From contig QPMI01000186.1 in assembly GCA_004431415.1 (NCBI GenBank), positions 120,736-184,735 of the forward strand: a stretch of DNA of 64,000 nucleotides, read 5' to 3'. A model generated the notes under the pieces. It saw only the letters and a program-made list of their open reading frames with translations, did not search any database and was not told the origin of the DNA. Position 1 is the first letter of the stretch. Every line of letters starts with the position of its first letter. The stretch is from Cyanophora paradoxa (taxonomy: Eukaryota > Glaucocystophyceae > Cyanophorales > Cyanophoraceae). Below, piece by piece: positions 62,401-64,000 of the stretch. The position numbers and the translations under genes are program-made.

Positions 62401-64000
62401 CGCGCGCCTGGCTCTCGGCCGGGGAGGGGAGGAGCGCGGAGGGGCGGGCGAGGCGGGCGGGGGCGTGCGGGGAGGCCGTCGGGTCCGTGGGGAGCGGGCC
62501 CGACACGTAAGCGCGGATCGCCGCCAGGTCGACGCCTGCCGCGCGGGCGCGGGCGAGTGAGGAGGGAAGCGCGATGGAAGCGCGATGCGGCAGCAGAGGG
62601 GCCACCGGTGGGGCGGGGGTTGTGGCCGGCGTCGCGGGCGATGAGGGAGTAGCGGAAGGGGGAGCCGGCGACGGCCTCGCGGGCCTCGGGGAAGAGGAGG
62701 AGGCAGGCCGCCGGCTCGAGGCGGCCCGGGAGGACCTGCACGACGAAGGGGGAGCCCTCCACGGGGTGCGCCACCCCGTCCGCCTCCCGCTGCCTGCAGG
62801 GCCGCTCTCGCCGCGGCCGAGGCGGGGGCGGGGCGGGCGGCGGGGCCGGGGGCGCACTGCTTGCGGGCGTCGCGACGGGCGCCGCGCTCGATCTCGCGGG
62901 CGGCGGCGGCGGCGGCGGCGGCGCGGGCGGCCGCCGGGGAGAGGCTCACGGCCCCCGCCAGCAGCGCCAGACCCTGCGCCTGCGCCGCCGGGGGAAAGAA
63001 AGGAAGACGGCATGGTCAGCCGCCGTGGAGCACGTGCTCGGGATCGAGAGAAGGGGCGAGAGGCGGGGCGGGGGGGAGGGGGGGGGGGTGGCGGCGGCCG
63101 GGCACCGTGGCGGACATGTTGTGGTCGAGGCTCTGCGTGCGGCCCGGGTCGAGCTCCGCGTCCTCCTCAGACACCACCGCCGACGGGTCCTGCCGCCCCG
63201 CGAGCAACCGCGTCGGCGGGCGGGGCCGGGGCGGGGCCGGAGGGGGCCGTGGGGGCGGACGAGGAGGGTGAGGAAGAGGACGTGGGCCCCCGCGCGCTGC
63301 GGGGTGAAGAGGACGGCGAAGACGCCCTCCTCGCCGCCGCGGGGCTCGATGGAGCAGTTGCAGAAGAGCGGGCGCTCCTCGGTCGGCGCGTAGTCCTCCG
63401 GGCCGGCCTGCAACTCGGGCACCGCCACCGCCACCCGCCCCTGCGCCACCGCCGGCTGCTCCTCCGCCCGCCCCAGCGCCGCCGCCCGCCGCAGCCGCCG
63501 CGCGTGCGCCGCCTGCACCGGCGCGGGGGCGGCGTCAGGAGGGAGGAGAGGGCAGGGCCGAGCGGGACCCGGAAGCAAGGAGGGCGCACGTCGAGGGCGT
63601 AGAGTGCGGCGGCGGCCTCGACGCTCTGCACCGCGCACGTGTTGCCGAACTTGTCGCGCGGGTAGAGGAGCAGCGTGACGGGCTCGCCGGCGGCGGCCGG
63701 GGGGGCGCCGGGGAGGGCCTCGACGCGGGTGCACTCGGGGGCGGCGCGGCCGGGGAGGACGACGTAGGAGAGCTCCAGGTTGGGGACGCGGCGGCCGGCG
63801 ATGGAGACGGCCGCCGAGGCGGGGCCCGCCCGCGTCGCGAAGAGAGTCACCTGCCGCCGCCCGCGTCAGGCGGGGCCGGGCGGGGCCCCGGCGGGGCCGG
63901 CGGGGCGGGGCGCGCCTCGTAGTGCCCCGGGAGGCCATGCGGACGCGGGTCTTGGCCTTCTCCTCGGTGACGACCTGCGGCGGGGGCGCCTGAGCGGGGC
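59487..64000 (-). CDS. Filamin-type immunoglobulin repeat protein, 5' end missing
   Basis: This is the C-terminal part of a large protein with tandem filamin/ABP280-like beta-sandwich repeats. The central D-x-x-G-N strand signature appears at least six times: LLLYPRDKFGNTC, YSLIARDAGHNPRP, LVHVRDRFGNARP, VRDRFGNAVAG, LLARDRFGNARA and VMARDAHGNPRL. Repeat ends read EGSPFVVQVLPGRLEPAACL, ATFFVAGTPLSEEPVPFAVG, ESGPGSYTVTLSVR and VTFVEGIELPQNPVEFLVVP, as expected for the G...Y.v...v.G..i..SPf.v.v.pg pattern. The end is a Pro/Gln-rich tail with GMSSLTRLAGRPPA at the stop at 59487. No actin-binding domain is visible; if one exists it lies beyond the window. Alternatives are invasin-like or GEX2-like filamin-repeat surface proteins. 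Exons are short, with typical C-rich introns. Confidence 0.78.

Overview
This window is nuclear DNA from a eukaryote. It is very GC-rich, gene-dense and intron-rich. The genes are chopped into short exons by many introns of about 50-100 nt that are C-rich on the sense strand. These introns typically open with GTGCGC or GTGCCC, carry a CTGAC/CTGAG/CTAAC-like branch site a short distance before the 3' end, and close with GCGCAG or similar. A striking share start with GC instead of GT. The axonemal dynein intermediate chain shows a flagellated cell, and a tryptophan-pathway enzyme with a transit-peptide-like leader fits a plastid-bearing alga. A GC-rich unicellular alga, haptophyte-like, is my best guess from the GC-AG introns and the treble-clef zinc-finger family. 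The sequence does not prove this.

I can support 23 protein genes. From left to right they are: a MOSC-domain protein (5' end off the window), proteasome subunit RPN9, axonemal dynein intermediate chain DNAI3/WDR63, an AKAP7-like 2H phosphoesterase, a Gfo/Idh/MocA (inositol dehydrogenase-like) oxidoreductase, a treble-clef zinc-finger repeat protein, phosphoribosylanthranilate isomerase, a proline-rich unknown, inositol monophosphatase, inositol-3-phosphate synthase, an acidic unknown, a dual-specificity phosphatase, a four-helix membrane protein with a repeat tail, a second treble-clef protein, a GH27 alpha-galactosidase, a proline-rich repeat protein, an alpha/beta hydrolase, a PSI-like single-pass membrane protein, cystathionine beta-synthase, a short-motif unknown, a BRM/STH1-type SWI/SNF ATPase, a GNAT acetyltransferase, and a filamin-repeat protein (5' end off the window).

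The genes alternate strand almost perfectly: 19 of the 22 neighbouring pairs are on opposite strands. The result is a chain of divergent pairs, several with promoter gaps of only 100-230 bp, and convergent pairs. The most coherent pair biologically is inositol-3-phosphate synthase and inositol monophosphatase. These two steps of de novo myo-inositol synthesis start 107 bp apart in opposite directions, and an inositol-dehydrogenase-like gene lies about 10 kb away. AT-rich islands at about 14.0-15.1, 18.3-20.1, 28.0-28.6 and 58.7-59.5 kb hold no recognisable gene. One of them carries a degenerate tandem array of about 72-bp units. A palindromic ATCATCGGAT element recurs in several of the non-coding gaps.

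Gene ends given below are start-codon to stop-codon spans including introns, worked out by reading splice sites by eye. Individual exon borders are predictions. Two conserved genes (inositol-3-phosphate synthase and the second treble-clef gene) have single-base frame breaks beside C or G runs. Some homopolymer error in the assembly is therefore likely.
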